Shown: positions 29,064 through 38,746 of the stretch, in pieces | How positions within the stretch are numbered: the first letter of the stretch is position 1 | How the letters are laid out: every line of letters starts with the position of its first letter | Assembly: GCF_025354735.1 (NCBI RefSeq) | Contig: NZ_JANXMI010000134.1 | Span: 62,001-126,000 of the forward strand | Length of the DNA stretch: 64,000 nt | Direction: 5' to 3' | Origin: Rugamonas sp. | GTDB lineage: Bacteria > Pseudomonadota > Gammaproteobacteria > Burkholderiales > Burkholderiaceae_D | Translations under genes and position numbers: made by a program | The notes under the pieces: generated by a model | The model's input: the letters and a program-made list of their open reading frames with translations, nothing else | The model's database searches: none | Told to the model about the DNA's origin: nothing

Positions 29064-29588
29064 CTATGGAATGAAACCCAACCACACCTGCGTACGCACT
29101 TCAGCGAGGAACTTGGTGTAGTGTTGAGGTCCCAGCTGCGCCAGTTTTCCGCGCGAAGTGTTTGCGCTCACGAGCAGCTCTTCTAAGGACACGAGATGGT
29201 CGAGCCATCCCGGCAGTTTGCAAAATGCAATTGCGCCTTTGTCGGCCGTGCTGACGACTTTGAAATTCCCGAGCGGCAGCTCATGAGCATTCAGATAGGC
29301 GAACAAGTTAAGTTCTCCCGGGTCGAGGACAGCCACGGTCGGGTAGTCGCGAAGGAGCTTGTTCCTGTCCTGCCGGGTGACCGGGTATGGCGGCATAGCC
29401 AGGCCGCCTAGCAATTCAGTACGGTCCATCAGGACATGGCCCCGCCGACTTGTGTCTCCTGTCATTGCCTCCGTTATTACTTCGTCAACGGTCTCAAGCT
29501 TATGGCCTTTTGATAACTCAGTCCAAACTCCAATTTTGAAGCATTCAATGATGACGTTCGTATCCAGGAAAACTCGTTGAGGGGCCAT
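29064..29588 (-). CDS. PIN-domain-like protein (putative toxin)
   Basis: 174 residues. It has VFLDTNVIIECF (first PIN aspartate), an acidic residue in VDEVITEAM, then LDPGELNLFAYL and STADKGAIAF, matching the acidic cluster order of PIN nucleases. It lies 9 bases after an XRE-ImmA/IrrE gene on the same strand. Such pairs have been proposed as type II toxin-antitoxin-like modules; RNA cleavage is inferred. Confidence 0.65.
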   Translation of the reverse strand: MAPQRVFLDTNVIIECFKIGVWTELSKGHKLETVDEVITEAMTGDTSRRGHVLMDRTELLGGLAMPPYPVTRQDRNKLLRDYPTVAVLDPGELNLFAYLNAHELPLGNFKVVSTADKGAIAFCKLPGWLDHLVSLEELLVSANTSRGKLAQLGPQHYTKFLAEVRTQVWLGFIP

Positions 29589-29597
29589 CGTCCGCGC

Positions 29598-30716
29598 CTA
29601 CAGTTCGAAAGGAGCCGCCAAATCGTACGCCTCAAAAAGTTCTGTCAATTCGAATAGCGGCAGACCCAGAGTCTTTGCCGCCTTGCGCGCGGAAAGCCGC
29701 CCTTTGTCCAGTGCCACGTGAAGTTTCTCCACGAACCGGGCTGAGAAGAGCTTAGGTACCTCTTGTGTATCCTGACTTCTTTCCTTCGCAAGTGCCAGTC
29801 GGGTGGGCTCATCAATTCGCCCAAGATTTACCAATCGCCAACCGAGAGCGTAGGTTGTGACCTGCAGCTGCTCCGCAACGTTGGCCAGATGCTTAACGTC
29901 CATTGCGCGTGCAGGGTCAATGAAGTGGTCGAGCGAGCCACTGGGCATAAGCAGGGCACTCGCGAAATTGTTTGCCAGTTGCTCAACGCGCTTGAGCTTT
30001 GAACGGTGCTCGACAGCATTCGATTCACGACGACTTGGGGGCATTGCCTCCCACGTTAAGGCATGAAACAGCTCGTGAGCTAAGTCAAAATTACGCCTAA
30101 ATGCGCTCTCGCGCCGATTGACCAAAATCACACTAAAAGCGTTCACTTGGCAAGCAGCTCCAGAGATAGCATGCGGTTGCAAGCCTGGCGCTGTGTCCAC
30201 AAAGAGGACCGGAATGCCAAGTTTTAACTCAAGGCACTCCGGCAAAGTAGCTGCTGGCACCGTGCCGAGCTTAAGCAAGCTTGCGAGAGCCTCACCAAAG
30301 CTTTGTGCCTGTTCGAAACTGCTACTCTCGCTGAGTCGAAGGCTGAGTAAGCCGAGGTCTGGCGCCTTGTCTTGGTCCTGCAGGTGGAGCCAACGGAACA
30401 TCCCTACCCACCCGTTAGCGGTCGCCTCGAACTGGTCGAGTTCTTCCTTTGGTAAATCATCGCTCGCGCGCCAAGAGTAGTGAGCCTCAGCGACTACGTT
30501 GAATGGGTCGAGAAAGAACTCCAATTCTTGATTGAGCGCATCACTCAACTCGAGTAATTCGTCAGTCTTGAGCGCACGTTTACCGTTCTCGATATCCGAG
30601 ATGGTCTGCCGGTCATTGAAGCCCAGCGTGGCCGCCAGGGCATCTTGCGTAATGCCCAGCAAATCACGAGCGTGTTTCACTCGAGGGCCGACATGGAAGG
30701 AGGTAGCGCTAGTCAT
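29598..30716 (-). CDS. XRE HTH + ImmA/IrrE metallopeptidase protein
   Basis: About 372 residues from the ATG at 30716. Residues 8-70 form an XRE DNA-binding domain (ARDLLGITQDALAATLGF ... ISDIENGKRAL). The central part holds HELFHAL, the zinc-peptidase HExxH motif of the ImmA/IrrE family, with a later ANNFASALLMPS segment typical of the same family. It probably represses its operon and may control the adjacent PIN gene by proteolysis or binding. Confidence 0.8.
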   Translation of the reverse strand: MTSATSFHVGPRVKHARDLLGITQDALAATLGFNDRQTISDIENGKRALKTDELLELSDALNQELEFFLDPFNVVAEAHYSWRASDDLPKEELDQFEATANGWVGMFRWLHLQDQDKAPDLGLLSLRLSESSSFEQAQSFGEALASLLKLGTVPAATLPECLELKLGIPVLFVDTAPGLQPHAISGAACQVNAFSVILVNRRESAFRRNFDLAHELFHALTWEAMPPSRRESNAVEHRSKLKRVEQLANNFASALLMPSGSLDHFIDPARAMDVKHLANVAEQLQVTTYALGWRLVNLGRIDEPTRLALAKERSQDTQEVPKLFSARFVEKLHVALDKGRLSARKAAKTLGLPLFELTELFEAYDLAAPFEL

Positions 30717-30888
30717 TTGATGGCAAGGCTCTGTGGGTGAGGTTACTTGCGTATAGGTACATGCAGTATATTCTTGCGAAATGCCTTTTGCAAGGCGAGT
30801 GCGATTGTAACACGCCCCCAAGCTAGTGGTTTTTTCTGCGACGGTGACTTTAATATTGCCTGCAAGAGAACATTTCACATCTCTAAGC

Positions 30889-31200
30889 CCGCGTCAGCCT
30901 GCCAAGCTTCCAGTTCTCGAGCACCTTCACCGCAGGTATGACGAACAGGGGCAGTAGCGGTGCCGTAATCATTCGGCCGACCATCGGCGCTGCGATGCGA
31001 GCAATTGCTTCGGACCCGGCGCCGTCCCCGAACAGCATAGGTAGCAGCCCCGCCAAGATGACCGCGACGGTCATCGCCTTGGGGCGGACCCTAAGCAATG
31101 CGCCTTCACGCATCGCTTCTAGTATCAGCTCCCGCGTCAGTGGCAGGCCGGCGGCGAGACGTGCGTCCAGCGCGTTACGCAGGTACACGAGCATGGCCGC
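30889..31200 (-). pseudogene. Fragment of a CusA-type RND pump (C-terminus)
   Basis: The translation [19 protein letters not shown] ... [17 protein letters not shown] is nearly the same as the end of the intact cusA at 4666, with scattered differences. It begins abruptly and no other pump gene is near. It is the scar of a second metal-efflux locus. Confidence 0.8.
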
Positions 31201-31238
31201 CGACGAAACGAAGTGCTCCTCGCACCTGCAGTGTGCCT

Positions 31239-32189
31239 TCACTGACCCGTCATGAGGTAGTCGTGAACGCGCGCGATGTGATGTTGAATCTGACGCTCTT
31301 TATTTTTCGGCAAGCCGGGGAAGTGCGAATCATTGTGGTTCTGAAGATAATCGTTAAGAGCCGCGTTTGCACCGAACTCAGCTGGCCGGCCGTGGTACTC
31401 GGCCGCGAATTTTGCTATGGCTTGTAAAAATTTCTCGCCCGTGGTGCCGACTCCCATGTCCGTGTCGTCGGAAACGAAGTGCTGGACCCACAAGTTGCCG
31501 TCGGTCCCGCTCCTGTATGTGATGTGGACAGCCACTGCAGCGGGCTGCCCGCCACCCAACTGCACTTCTGAACCAGTGATGGTGTAGTCGCCGAAGCCCG
31601 CTCCATGCTCAGCGAACGAGATGTGCTTGTCGGTGAAGTGCTCCTCACCAGCATAGTCGGCATTCCGCGCCTGCTTGTTGAAGTGGTCATAGATATGTAC
31701 CTTCTTCGCGTGGGGAAGCAACGCAATCTGCGAGCTCGGAACTTTCCCCTGAAGCGCAATGTGGTACGACACGTTCGGTACGGATGCAAGCGACTGAACA
31801 ACCGCATCGGGAAGGCCAGAATTGTGATAGAGAAGCGCAACCTCGCGCTTGGCGTATTTTGTCAGGAATGTTGAAATCGCTACAGGTGTGACACCAGGGC
31901 GGCATAAAAATGCTGGGACGATAGTAGGATGGGCGGCAAGCGCCGCATCTACAGGGCCCGCCCAGGCCGCCCCCGGTCCACCTTTCAGCTCGCCCTGCGA
32001 AGGGTTGGTGATGATAATGGCTTTTTGCGCTCGCTCGCCCATCTCTTCGATGGATTTAATGAGTGCTGCTGGTTTTGCGACGATTGGTTCAATGACTGGC
32101 GTCACCAGCCCGGAGGACAGGAAGTTTTTACTACTGCTGCGGATAGCAAGCAACTCTGACGCACGGCCAAAAACGTATGGAAAGTACAT
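31239..32189 (-). CDS. sce7725-family protein
   Basis: 316 residues beginning [17 protein letters not shown], the recognised start of the sce7725 family. The middle has alternating strands ([38 protein letters not shown]) and the C-terminus [16 protein letters not shown]. No enzymatic motif can be assigned with certainty. The family is nearly always next to sce7726, as here, and the pair is suspected of a defence or conflict role. It follows sce7726 by 46 bases. Confidence 0.75.
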   Translation of the reverse strand: MYFPYVFGRASELLAIRSSSKNFLSSGLVTPVIEPIVAKPAALIKSIEEMGERAQKAIIITNPSQGELKGGPGAAWAGPVDAALAAHPTIVPAFLCRPGVTPVAISTFLTKYAKREVALLYHNSGLPDAVVQSLASVPNVSYHIALQGKVPSSQIALLPHAKKVHIYDHFNKQARNADYAGEEHFTDKHISFAEHGAGFGDYTITGSEVQLGGGQPAAVAVHITYRSGTDGNLWVQHFVSDDTDMGVGTTGEKFLQAIAKFAAEYHGRPAEFGANAALNDYLQNHNDSHFPGLPKNKERQIQHHIARVHDYLMTGQ

Positions 32190-32235
32190 TGACGGACTCC
32201 GGCTGGGTTAGCGACTCACCACCGGCTTCTCTTCT

Positions 32236-33111
32236 TTAATGGGGTAGCTGAACCGGCCTCGCCAGAGAATCTAATAACGAAGTGCGTTGACGTCCAGAGA
32301 GGGGCGTCGCATACCCTAAAGCGCGTAGAGACGATGGTAATCTGGAAACAAAGTCTACATGAGATTTGTCTGTAGTACGAGCTTTAAGGGCTTTAACAAA
32401 TGCACTGTGGGCTTGCCCTGTGGTCAACTGCTTGAACAACATTTCACAATAGGCACCGATTAACCCATTGGGCATGGCAGGAACTGCGCCTATATGTGAC
32501 TCGATAGCGCTAATGTATTCGTCTCGACGCATACACCGGAAGATGGTTCTGGGGTCCACGTTTTCGGCATTGGCACTCGCTTCACGATAGGGCGTCAATG
32601 CGCGTTTCTCCGAAAGGACGATTAGCCCGACGCGCGGGTCAAGCTCGCGTTCGTAACGTCCAATGTGAGCGGGGTGAGTAACGACGTACACCTTGTCAAA
32701 GGCCTTAAGGTAGTCGTTGGTCTGCGAGGAGAGCCGTCGAGCGGTATCGAACTCAGTTTTGATTTCATAGGCTGTCGTCGTACCATTCGCGACAACGACA
32801 TCGGCGATTGAAGCGCCGACCCGCAACTCAACCTGGAAGCTTGCAGTACGGGGGCTGTGACGCTTGAAAACCAGCCTTGTGGCGAGCTCGTTCTTGTAGA
32901 CGTACTCGTTACGGTACCTAGAGGCCAAGAGGCTCCAGCCGCGTTCAAACAAGTCGTCCAGGCGAAGCCCTGCGACATCATCGCCCACCTGACCATGCGC
33001 GAGCAGAAGGTCTGTCACCGCCCGCGCGTCTCCCGTTCTGGCCAGCTGAGTAAGCATTGGCCTCGTGTAGGCCCGGGAGAGCAGGCGGAGAGAGTCGAGC
33101 GTCGTGGTCAT
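32236..33111 (-). CDS. sce7726-family protein, restriction-nuclease-like fold
   Basis: 291 residues. An N-terminal helical part is followed by a PD-(D/E)xK-like core: ELRVGASIADVVVANGTTTAYEIKTEFDT gives D and ExK in the right order. LKAFDKVYVVTHPAH resembles restriction-like folds too. It is upstream of sce7725 in the same direction. Nuclease activity is inferred from these motifs. Confidence 0.75.
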   Translation of the reverse strand: MTTTLDSLRLLSRAYTRPMLTQLARTGDARAVTDLLLAHGQVGDDVAGLRLDDLFERGWSLLASRYRNEYVYKNELATRLVFKRHSPRTASFQVELRVGASIADVVVANGTTTAYEIKTEFDTARRLSSQTNDYLKAFDKVYVVTHPAHIGRYERELDPRVGLIVLSEKRALTPYREASANAENVDPRTIFRCMRRDEYISAIESHIGAVPAMPNGLIGAYCEMLFKQLTTGQAHSAFVKALKARTTDKSHVDFVSRLPSSLRALGYATPLSGRQRTSLLDSLARPVQLPH

Positions 33112-33412
33112 GTTCGATTGCGGTTTAACGGATATATCGTATAGCCATCAGGTACCCGCTTTCGAGCGACCAAATGGAAACAGGGCATTTTACCAGCATG
33201 CCTCTTCGCGTTGCGGCGTTGGATAACCCGACGCATACCCGCATCAGACAAGGCGGCCCCCACCAGACTACTATTAATCACCTGCCTATGGCACAATGAT
33301 TTGCATACGACAACAATCTGTCCAGGATGCTTTTTCGGTTTTCATCGAAAGCCGGTCACACAGCAACCGGACTTTGCCGCCGCTAAACCCAAAAAACGAC
33401 AATATCGACTAC
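33112..33412. other. Divergent intergenic region, no gene seen
   Basis: This separates sce7726 (leftward) from the DUF4297-type operon (rightward). Short ORFs here show no protein pattern. It must hold both promoters. Confidence 0.4.
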
Positions 33413-34720
33413 ATGATTACGGCGCCAACTGAACCTCCTCTCCAGCAAGTCGCATCGGACCTGTTCCGAGACTTCAAAGGGGATGAAGTCGGGGGAAGGC
33501 ATGCTATCCGTGGATTCAGCTTTTAGGTGTGGCATGCGGTACTGGAAGCGCTCCGTGCCCACCGGACCGGCGACGACTACGCAGTCGTACTTGAGTGGCA
33601 GCAGGACGTCGCCGTCCTGGACTCATCCGTAGCCCCGACCGGGGTTCGCTTCGTGCAGCTCAAGAAGCACGAGGTATCGACTCATTGGAAGCTCAATCAC
33701 CTCATTGCCTCCCCCAAGGGGAAGGACGATGATGCGCAAGCAGAGGCAGATGAACCCGATGACTCCGGAGCTAGCGGAGTCCCGACGGCGCCGCTCCCTG
33801 AGCCAGTCAAGAGCGGGAAAGGAGCGAAGGTGAAGGCAGCCAAAAAGCCGAAGCCGTCAATTCTGGCCAAGCTATACGCTCATCGGCGCCGATTTAAATC
33901 ATTAGGGAAATCTCGCCTGGAGTTCGCCTCCGACGCCCAGTTTGAAATGCCAGATGGGACTGGCGCCAGCCCGTTGCGCAGCAGTGTTGAGCTTTCTGCC
34001 GCCGATTCTGCCGTCCAACAGGCCATCGAAGCAAAGCTGAGAGAGCAGCTGGGCCTTGACCCGGCCGAAGCAGTGGACTTTTCGGACTTCGCTCTCGTGG
34101 TGAGCGACTGCCCGGTGAACGAACCACACAAGTACCTCGCCGGTGAACTCGCACAGATGCAGCTCGACTCTGAGCTTAATCTCAGCGGCAAGGCCACTAT
34201 TCTCGCGGTCCTCATCATCGCTTCTTACGTGTATCTCAGGGCCGGTAGTACTCGCTACGCCAAAAATTTCCCTGAGTTGTTAGGCCGCGCAGTCACGCGG
34301 AGCGACATCGACCTCTATCTGGCTGCTGCCGACGAAGAAACGGTCTCAGCACGGGACCTCGTGGAAGAGGTTATCCAAAGGCTGAACATCGAGGCGGCAC
34401 CATTCTCGCTGGTCAAAAATATGAAGAAGCACGTAGTACGTGCGTGTATGGAAATCACGAACCGTGCCGGCCCAGTGCCGGTCGTAACGGCGTACCTTAA
34501 AGCGCTATACGAATTGAATTCGGAGTACGACTCTCTACCGCGGGTTACCGATATCTTCTCCGCTTGGTTCGAGGACTTCCAGCAGTTGCAGTTAAGCGAA
34601 GCTCGCCCTTACAGCCGCGAGTACATTTACTGTCTAATGTCCATGATTACTCAAAATGCAAACCCCACAAAACAACTACCATCTGTTCCGGCTGGTCCGC
34701 AACCTGAGGACTCGGAATGA
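33413..34720 (+). pseudogene. DUF4297-type (Cap4-like) nuclease protein with in-frame TAG
   Basis: From the ATG at 33413 the frame runs 37 codons (ending GGRHAIRGFSF), meets TAG at 33524-33526, then continues in the same frame as VWHAVLEALRAHRTGDDYAVV to 34720. The family pattern is RGFxFQ...A, so TAG replaces an expected Gln (CAG). The nuclease motif DVAVLD ... VQLKK follows. The C-terminal ~200 residues are helical and probably bind partners. The stop overlaps the ATPase start (ATGA). Restart at the GTG at 33527 or amber readthrough could still give product. Confidence 0.7.
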
Positions 34721-36528
34721 GGCAAACCGTCACCTATCACGAGCTCTGGCTGGTATCCGAAAGGGACGAGAGCGCCCGATTCCTGACGTTCAATCCGCGC
34801 AAGAACCTGCTGGCGGGAACGAATGAAACGGGCAAATCTCGCATCCTAAAGCACCTCGTTTGGGCGCTCGGCGGCGAGCCATCCACGCGCATCGCTGGGA
34901 ACTGGGACGTCAATATCGCGGCAAGCGTCGGCCTAAGCATCGGGCAGAAGCGATTCACGTTCCTGCGTTCGGGGCGTGACGAGCGCGCGGTCTTTGACGC
35001 AGAAGGCAAGCTCATCCTGGCTACGGAAAGCGCTCAAACTTGGGCGCGCTTTTTTGCTGACACTTTCGAGTTCCCTTTGAAGCTGCAGCGCCATCAGGAG
35101 GGTGCGTTTGCCTTGGCAGGGCCTGAGTATGCCCTGCTGCCGTTCTACATTGACCAGGAGGGCGGCTGGGCAAGGAAATGGGGAAACTTCATGCGGCTGA
35201 CCCAGTTTGCGCGGTGGGAGCCAGTCGTTTTCGAATCCTTCCTCGGCTTGCGGCCGCAGCGCTACTTTGATGCTCAGCTCACGCGTGACGAACTTGTCTT
35301 CAAGCTGCGCGAACTGCGTCTGCAAGCCAAGGTGCAGGCGACCGCCTATCAGCACGTCAAAGCAATGCTGCCCGCGTCTGATGCGACGCTCGACGAAAGC
35401 GTGTTCGCCAAAGAGCTGCAGCAGGTTGCCAGCCAGGTCGAGGCCTTGGTCGACGACGAGAACCAGGTCCGCGACGATTTATTCGCAATCGCCCAGGAAC
35501 GGCAGGAGCTGACTGGCCAATTGCAACTGGCGGCCCGGGCTGAGCAAGACTTGGTGGAGGACTTGGCGTACCTGTCCAACTATTCCGATGACGAGCAGTT
35601 GAACTGTCCAACGTGCGGTCAGGCGCACGGCTTGTCCTTCCGCGCGAAAGTTGAACTCGCCTCGGACGCGAACGACGCACATCAACTGTTCTTGAGTGTA
35701 CGCAGTCAGCTGGACAAGTTGAGTAAGCGCGAGGAGGGCTTGCGCGGCAAGCTCACTAGCGTCACCAAACAAATGGAGCGCCTGCGCGTTTCGACGGAGC
35801 GGAAGCCAGGGCAGGGCGGTATCGCCGAAATCGTTGCCGCGAAAAGCTTGGCCACCATTGAAGAGGCATACGGGCAGACCCGCCAGCAACTTTCGGACTC
35901 CATTGACGAACTCGATGAAAGCCGAACCGAGCTCCAAGCTGAACTGGACGCGTTGACGGATGCTGAGCGAGTGAAAGAGGTACGAGCCTTTTATAAGGCC
36001 GCAGTGAAATCGTGCGCTGACCGTCTCGGCATCGACAAGGCGGAAATTGCTTCTGTCAAAATTGGAGCGCGGCCGGCGATGGGGGCTGGTAGCTCCGGCC
36101 CACGAGTCTACTTAGCAATGCACATGGCAATGCTGGAGACCAATGCAAAGTACGGCAGCGGGCCGCGCTTCCCCTTCATTGTCGACACCCCTCGTCAGCA
36201 AGGATTAGATGACCCGAACACAGGAAGGCTCCTCAGCGCCGTCTACAACCATGCGCAAGCAGAGCAGATTTTCATTGCGAATGAATCCGTGCCGGCCGAC
36301 TGGACACCCCCGCAAGACTGCACTGTTCAAACCTTCACGGAAAAGCGCCACTTCCTGCGTGAAGACGAATATCGCGCTGGAGTTGAGCAGTTAGCGCCCT
36401 TGGTGGAAGCAATGCGTGACGCAATTGCGGCCGAGCGCGAAAGCGCTGCGGAGATAGACGCGGAGAGCGAAGTTATTGAACCGGCGGTCCAAGATGACGC
36501 CCGTGACCCTGACGAAGATGACGACTGA
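34717..36528 (+). CDS. Rad50/SMC-like ATPase with zinc hook
   Basis: 603 residues. Walker A is GTNETGKS (34-41). Coiled-coil arms surround a hook CPTCG near residue 297. AGSSGPRVYLAMHMAML resembles an ABC signature region. Walker B is FPFIVDTPRQQGLD, followed by a D-loop. The tail is very acidic. It is short for Rad50 but normal for ABC-ATPases of three-component conflict systems, in which the ATPase controls a nuclease effector. It is coupled to the DUF4297 gene by ATGA and followed by a small gene. Confidence 0.85.
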   Translation: MRQTVTYHELWLVSERDESARFLTFNPRKNLLAGTNETGKSRILKHLVWALGGEPSTRIAGNWDVNIAASVGLSIGQKRFTFLRSGRDERAVFDAEGKLILATESAQTWARFFADTFEFPLKLQRHQEGAFALAGPEYALLPFYIDQEGGWARKWGNFMRLTQFARWEPVVFESFLGLRPQRYFDAQLTRDELVFKLRELRLQAKVQATAYQHVKAMLPASDATLDESVFAKELQQVASQVEALVDDENQVRDDLFAIAQERQELTGQLQLAARAEQDLVEDLAYLSNYSDDEQLNCPTCGQAHGLSFRAKVELASDANDAHQLFLSVRSQLDKLSKREEGLRGKLTSVTKQMERLRVSTERKPGQGGIAEIVAAKSLATIEEAYGQTRQQLSDSIDELDESRTELQAELDALTDAERVKEVRAFYKAAVKSCADRLGIDKAEIASVKIGARPAMGAGSSGPRVYLAMHMAMLETNAKYGSGPRFPFIVDTPRQQGLDDPNTGRLLSAVYNHAQAEQIFIANESVPADWTPPQDCTVQTFTEKRHFLREDEYRAGVEQLAPLVEAMRDAIAAERESAAEIDAESEVIEPAVQDDARDPDEDDD

Positions 36529-36613
36529 TACATCCTTTGATGAACGGGGGAATAACAACCCAATTACCAGGCCAAGGTGCGGTCTGACCAACGGCCCATA
36601 GAGAAGGAAAGTC

Positions 36614-36982
36614 GTGGCAGGATTCGAAGAAGTACGTCCATTCGACTGCATGTGGACGCCGCTCAGGGCGCGCCTCGAGCTGAGGCAGATGTTCGAGCGC
36701 TGGTTGCCGCGGTCGCGTTACCTCCGTGCCACCGTCGGACCGGACGAAACGGTCGACGAGCTGCGCATCCTCGACTTATGCCAGCACTACCGATTGGAGT
36801 ATCCGGGCGGCGCAGAGGACGTTGCCAGCATCTGGGACGAATCCGAGCAGCGCTTGGCAGACGGCGGCCCGACATTCGCCGACCTCGCTGGTTTGGGCTG
36901 GGTGTTCTTCGACGGCGGGCGCTGGCTTACCTGCGCTGCGAAATTCTTGAACCTCCCGATTATGAAACAAGTGGATATATAG
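36614..36982 (+). CDS. Small protein after the ATPase, possible third component
   Basis: 122 residues with no known domain that I recognise. Its pattern is helical with a C-terminal strand-turn (GWVFFDGGRWLTCAAKF) that could be a small winged-helix. It lies 85 bases after the ATPase gene in the same direction. In ABC-three-component systems a short middle component is usual; assigning this gene to that role is inference. Confidence 0.55.
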   Translation: MAGFEEVRPFDCMWTPLRARLELRQMFERWLPRSRYLRATVGPDETVDELRILDLCQHYRLEYPGGAEDVASIWDESEQRLADGGPTFADLAGLGWVFFDGGRWLTCAAKFLNLPIMKQVDI

Positions 36983-37258
36983 CGACCTATCGTGCTGACC
37001 ACCGGGAAGTCGCGGTAGTTTTCCTTGTTGCGGACCTTAAGGCTTAGGACAGTCGGGTAGTGGAGGTGGCCGGTCCGAACAATTTGGTCGGCCGCACAAA
37101 CGCCCAGTGCAAGCTACTTCCCATACGCTTTGCCACCTCGACATATCGTGAGGAGCTATACGCGTTTGCATTCCCAGGGCATCGCTAAGCGTCTCCCAGC
37201 TGAGCCATCTACTTATGAGCGCCGACCCATGCGTCAGCGGTCCCGGCTTGAACTTTGG

Positions 37259-38746
37259 TCACTGCGAAGGGGTTAGTAATTTGAAGCGCGTCAAGGATTT
37301 TTCGAACGCATTGCAGGCTTTCATTTCAGCAATCACTTTATCGATATCCTCGTAGTCAAACGCACTTGTCCACTTGTGTATCTTTTGCATTGCGTCCAAG
37401 AAGGGGACAGGATTGCCTTCGCGTGTCAGTACGCGCAGGCAATCGAGGTACTCCTCCCGAAACAAGGTTGGGATAATAATCCGGCAGCTGCCCACAACTG
37501 ATAACTCCGCGTTCATCACGAGTCGCGCCAGCCGGCCATTTCCATCGCTGAACGGATGGACTTCGGAAACAAGAAACATCGCAAACAGTGCTCGTGCGAT
37601 ACCTGGAGGCACAGTGGGGAGGAGTTGTGAGCCTTCCGTCAGCGTTCCTCGAACAAGGCGCGGCGCCACAAACTCAGTATTCCCCGCCCGGTTCGCTGTC
37701 GCTTTGAATTCCCCTGGCCCCACCTCGGGTCGCTCCCTCATCTGGTCGGCATGTCGCTCTTGCAATTGCGTGAGGATAGAGCGTCCGGAGCTCAACGTCT
37801 GGTTGGCCCAACCTTGGTTTAGCGCCTGACGGAAGACACCGAGAATGTCATGCGAGTCTTTTGGCCTTTCTGTGATTGGCTTGCCTTCCAAGACAAAACC
37901 TTTTGCTTCCGCAACTTCGAATTCCGTGCCTTCAATGAAGTTGCTGAAATAGGACTCGAGGAACGCGAAGTGCGTTCGGCCTTGCTCCGTTTTTACGACG
38001 CTGGGTGGTTGAGGCAAAGGAATGGAGCGGAGGTGCTGAGCAAGTTTCTCAAAAAGGGCTAACCTGTTGGCGTCGTAAGGAATCGTGGCCACCATTGCCT
38101 TGCCGGCGACGGTGGACATCTCCGATTTTCTTGTGCCCAGAATTCCTCCGATGAGCCCGTCAAGGATAGCGAACTCGCGCTCCAACTTCAGTGTCGGCGC
38201 CAGAGCCCTTGCGCTGTCGCGCAGAGCGACAAGTTGCTCCTCACCACGAGCTTCGCAGATTTCAATTAGGCGCTGCTCAACGGCAGCTCGGCCTACAGAC
38301 TTCTGGACCTTTCCCCGAGAAACTGTGAGGTTTTCCAGAAGGACGCGTGCGCCGGAAGGGAAATAGAGCTGACGACCCATCATGGGCATATCTCCCGGCG
38401 CCGACGCCGACCCATCTAGTAATTGCACAGCCAACCCCGGCAATTGCACACGCTTTGTGTACGTGTATGTGAGATAGATAACTCCGTCGCTCGGCGCTCC
38501 CCCTGAAAAGGCGCTCCGTGGACCGATAACTGCATCTGGGTATAGAGCCGCGAGTACTCGTATCCGCTCGCGCGCGATTAGGGCAGGCCAAGACTCTTCA
38601 GGGAGGGAGGTGAGAATACCGGTGGCGACCCGTTTTAGCTCGCCGCTTTTTTGCCGCCGTTGAGCGGCTCGGATGTCCGATGGTGTCAGCTCTGCATAGA
38701 GCACTAGCGTGTCGTCCGTTGTCGTATTTTTTTGGCGTTGGGGCAT
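37259..38746 (-). CDS. Fic-family AMP-transferase with AbiEi-like N-terminus
   Basis: I start at the ATG at 38746 (MPQRQKNTTTDD), behind GGAG; ~495 residues. Residues ~15-80 look like an AbiEi-type winged helix (SDIRAAQRRQKSGELKRVATGIL). The Fic active site is complete: HPFSDGNGRLAR. About 130 residues before it, FSNFIEGTEF contains S-x-x-x-E-G, the self-inhibitory motif of class II Fic proteins. It thus probably AMPylates a target and keeps itself in check. It faces the DUF4297 operon convergently. Confidence 0.85.
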   Translation of the reverse strand: MPQRQKNTTTDDTLVLYAELTPSDIRAAQRRQKSGELKRVATGILTSLPEESWPALIARERIRVLAALYPDAVIGPRSAFSGGAPSDGVIYLTYTYTKRVQLPGLAVQLLDGSASAPGDMPMMGRQLYFPSGARVLLENLTVSRGKVQKSVGRAAVEQRLIEICEARGEEQLVALRDSARALAPTLKLEREFAILDGLIGGILGTRKSEMSTVAGKAMVATIPYDANRLALFEKLAQHLRSIPLPQPPSVVKTEQGRTHFAFLESYFSNFIEGTEFEVAEAKGFVLEGKPITERPKDSHDILGVFRQALNQGWANQTLSSGRSILTQLQERHADQMRERPEVGPGEFKATANRAGNTEFVAPRLVRGTLTEGSQLLPTVPPGIARALFAMFLVSEVHPFSDGNGRLARLVMNAELSVVGSCRIIIPTLFREEYLDCLRVLTREGNPVPFLDAMQKIHKWTSAFDYEDIDKVIAEMKACNAFEKSLTRFKLLTPSQ

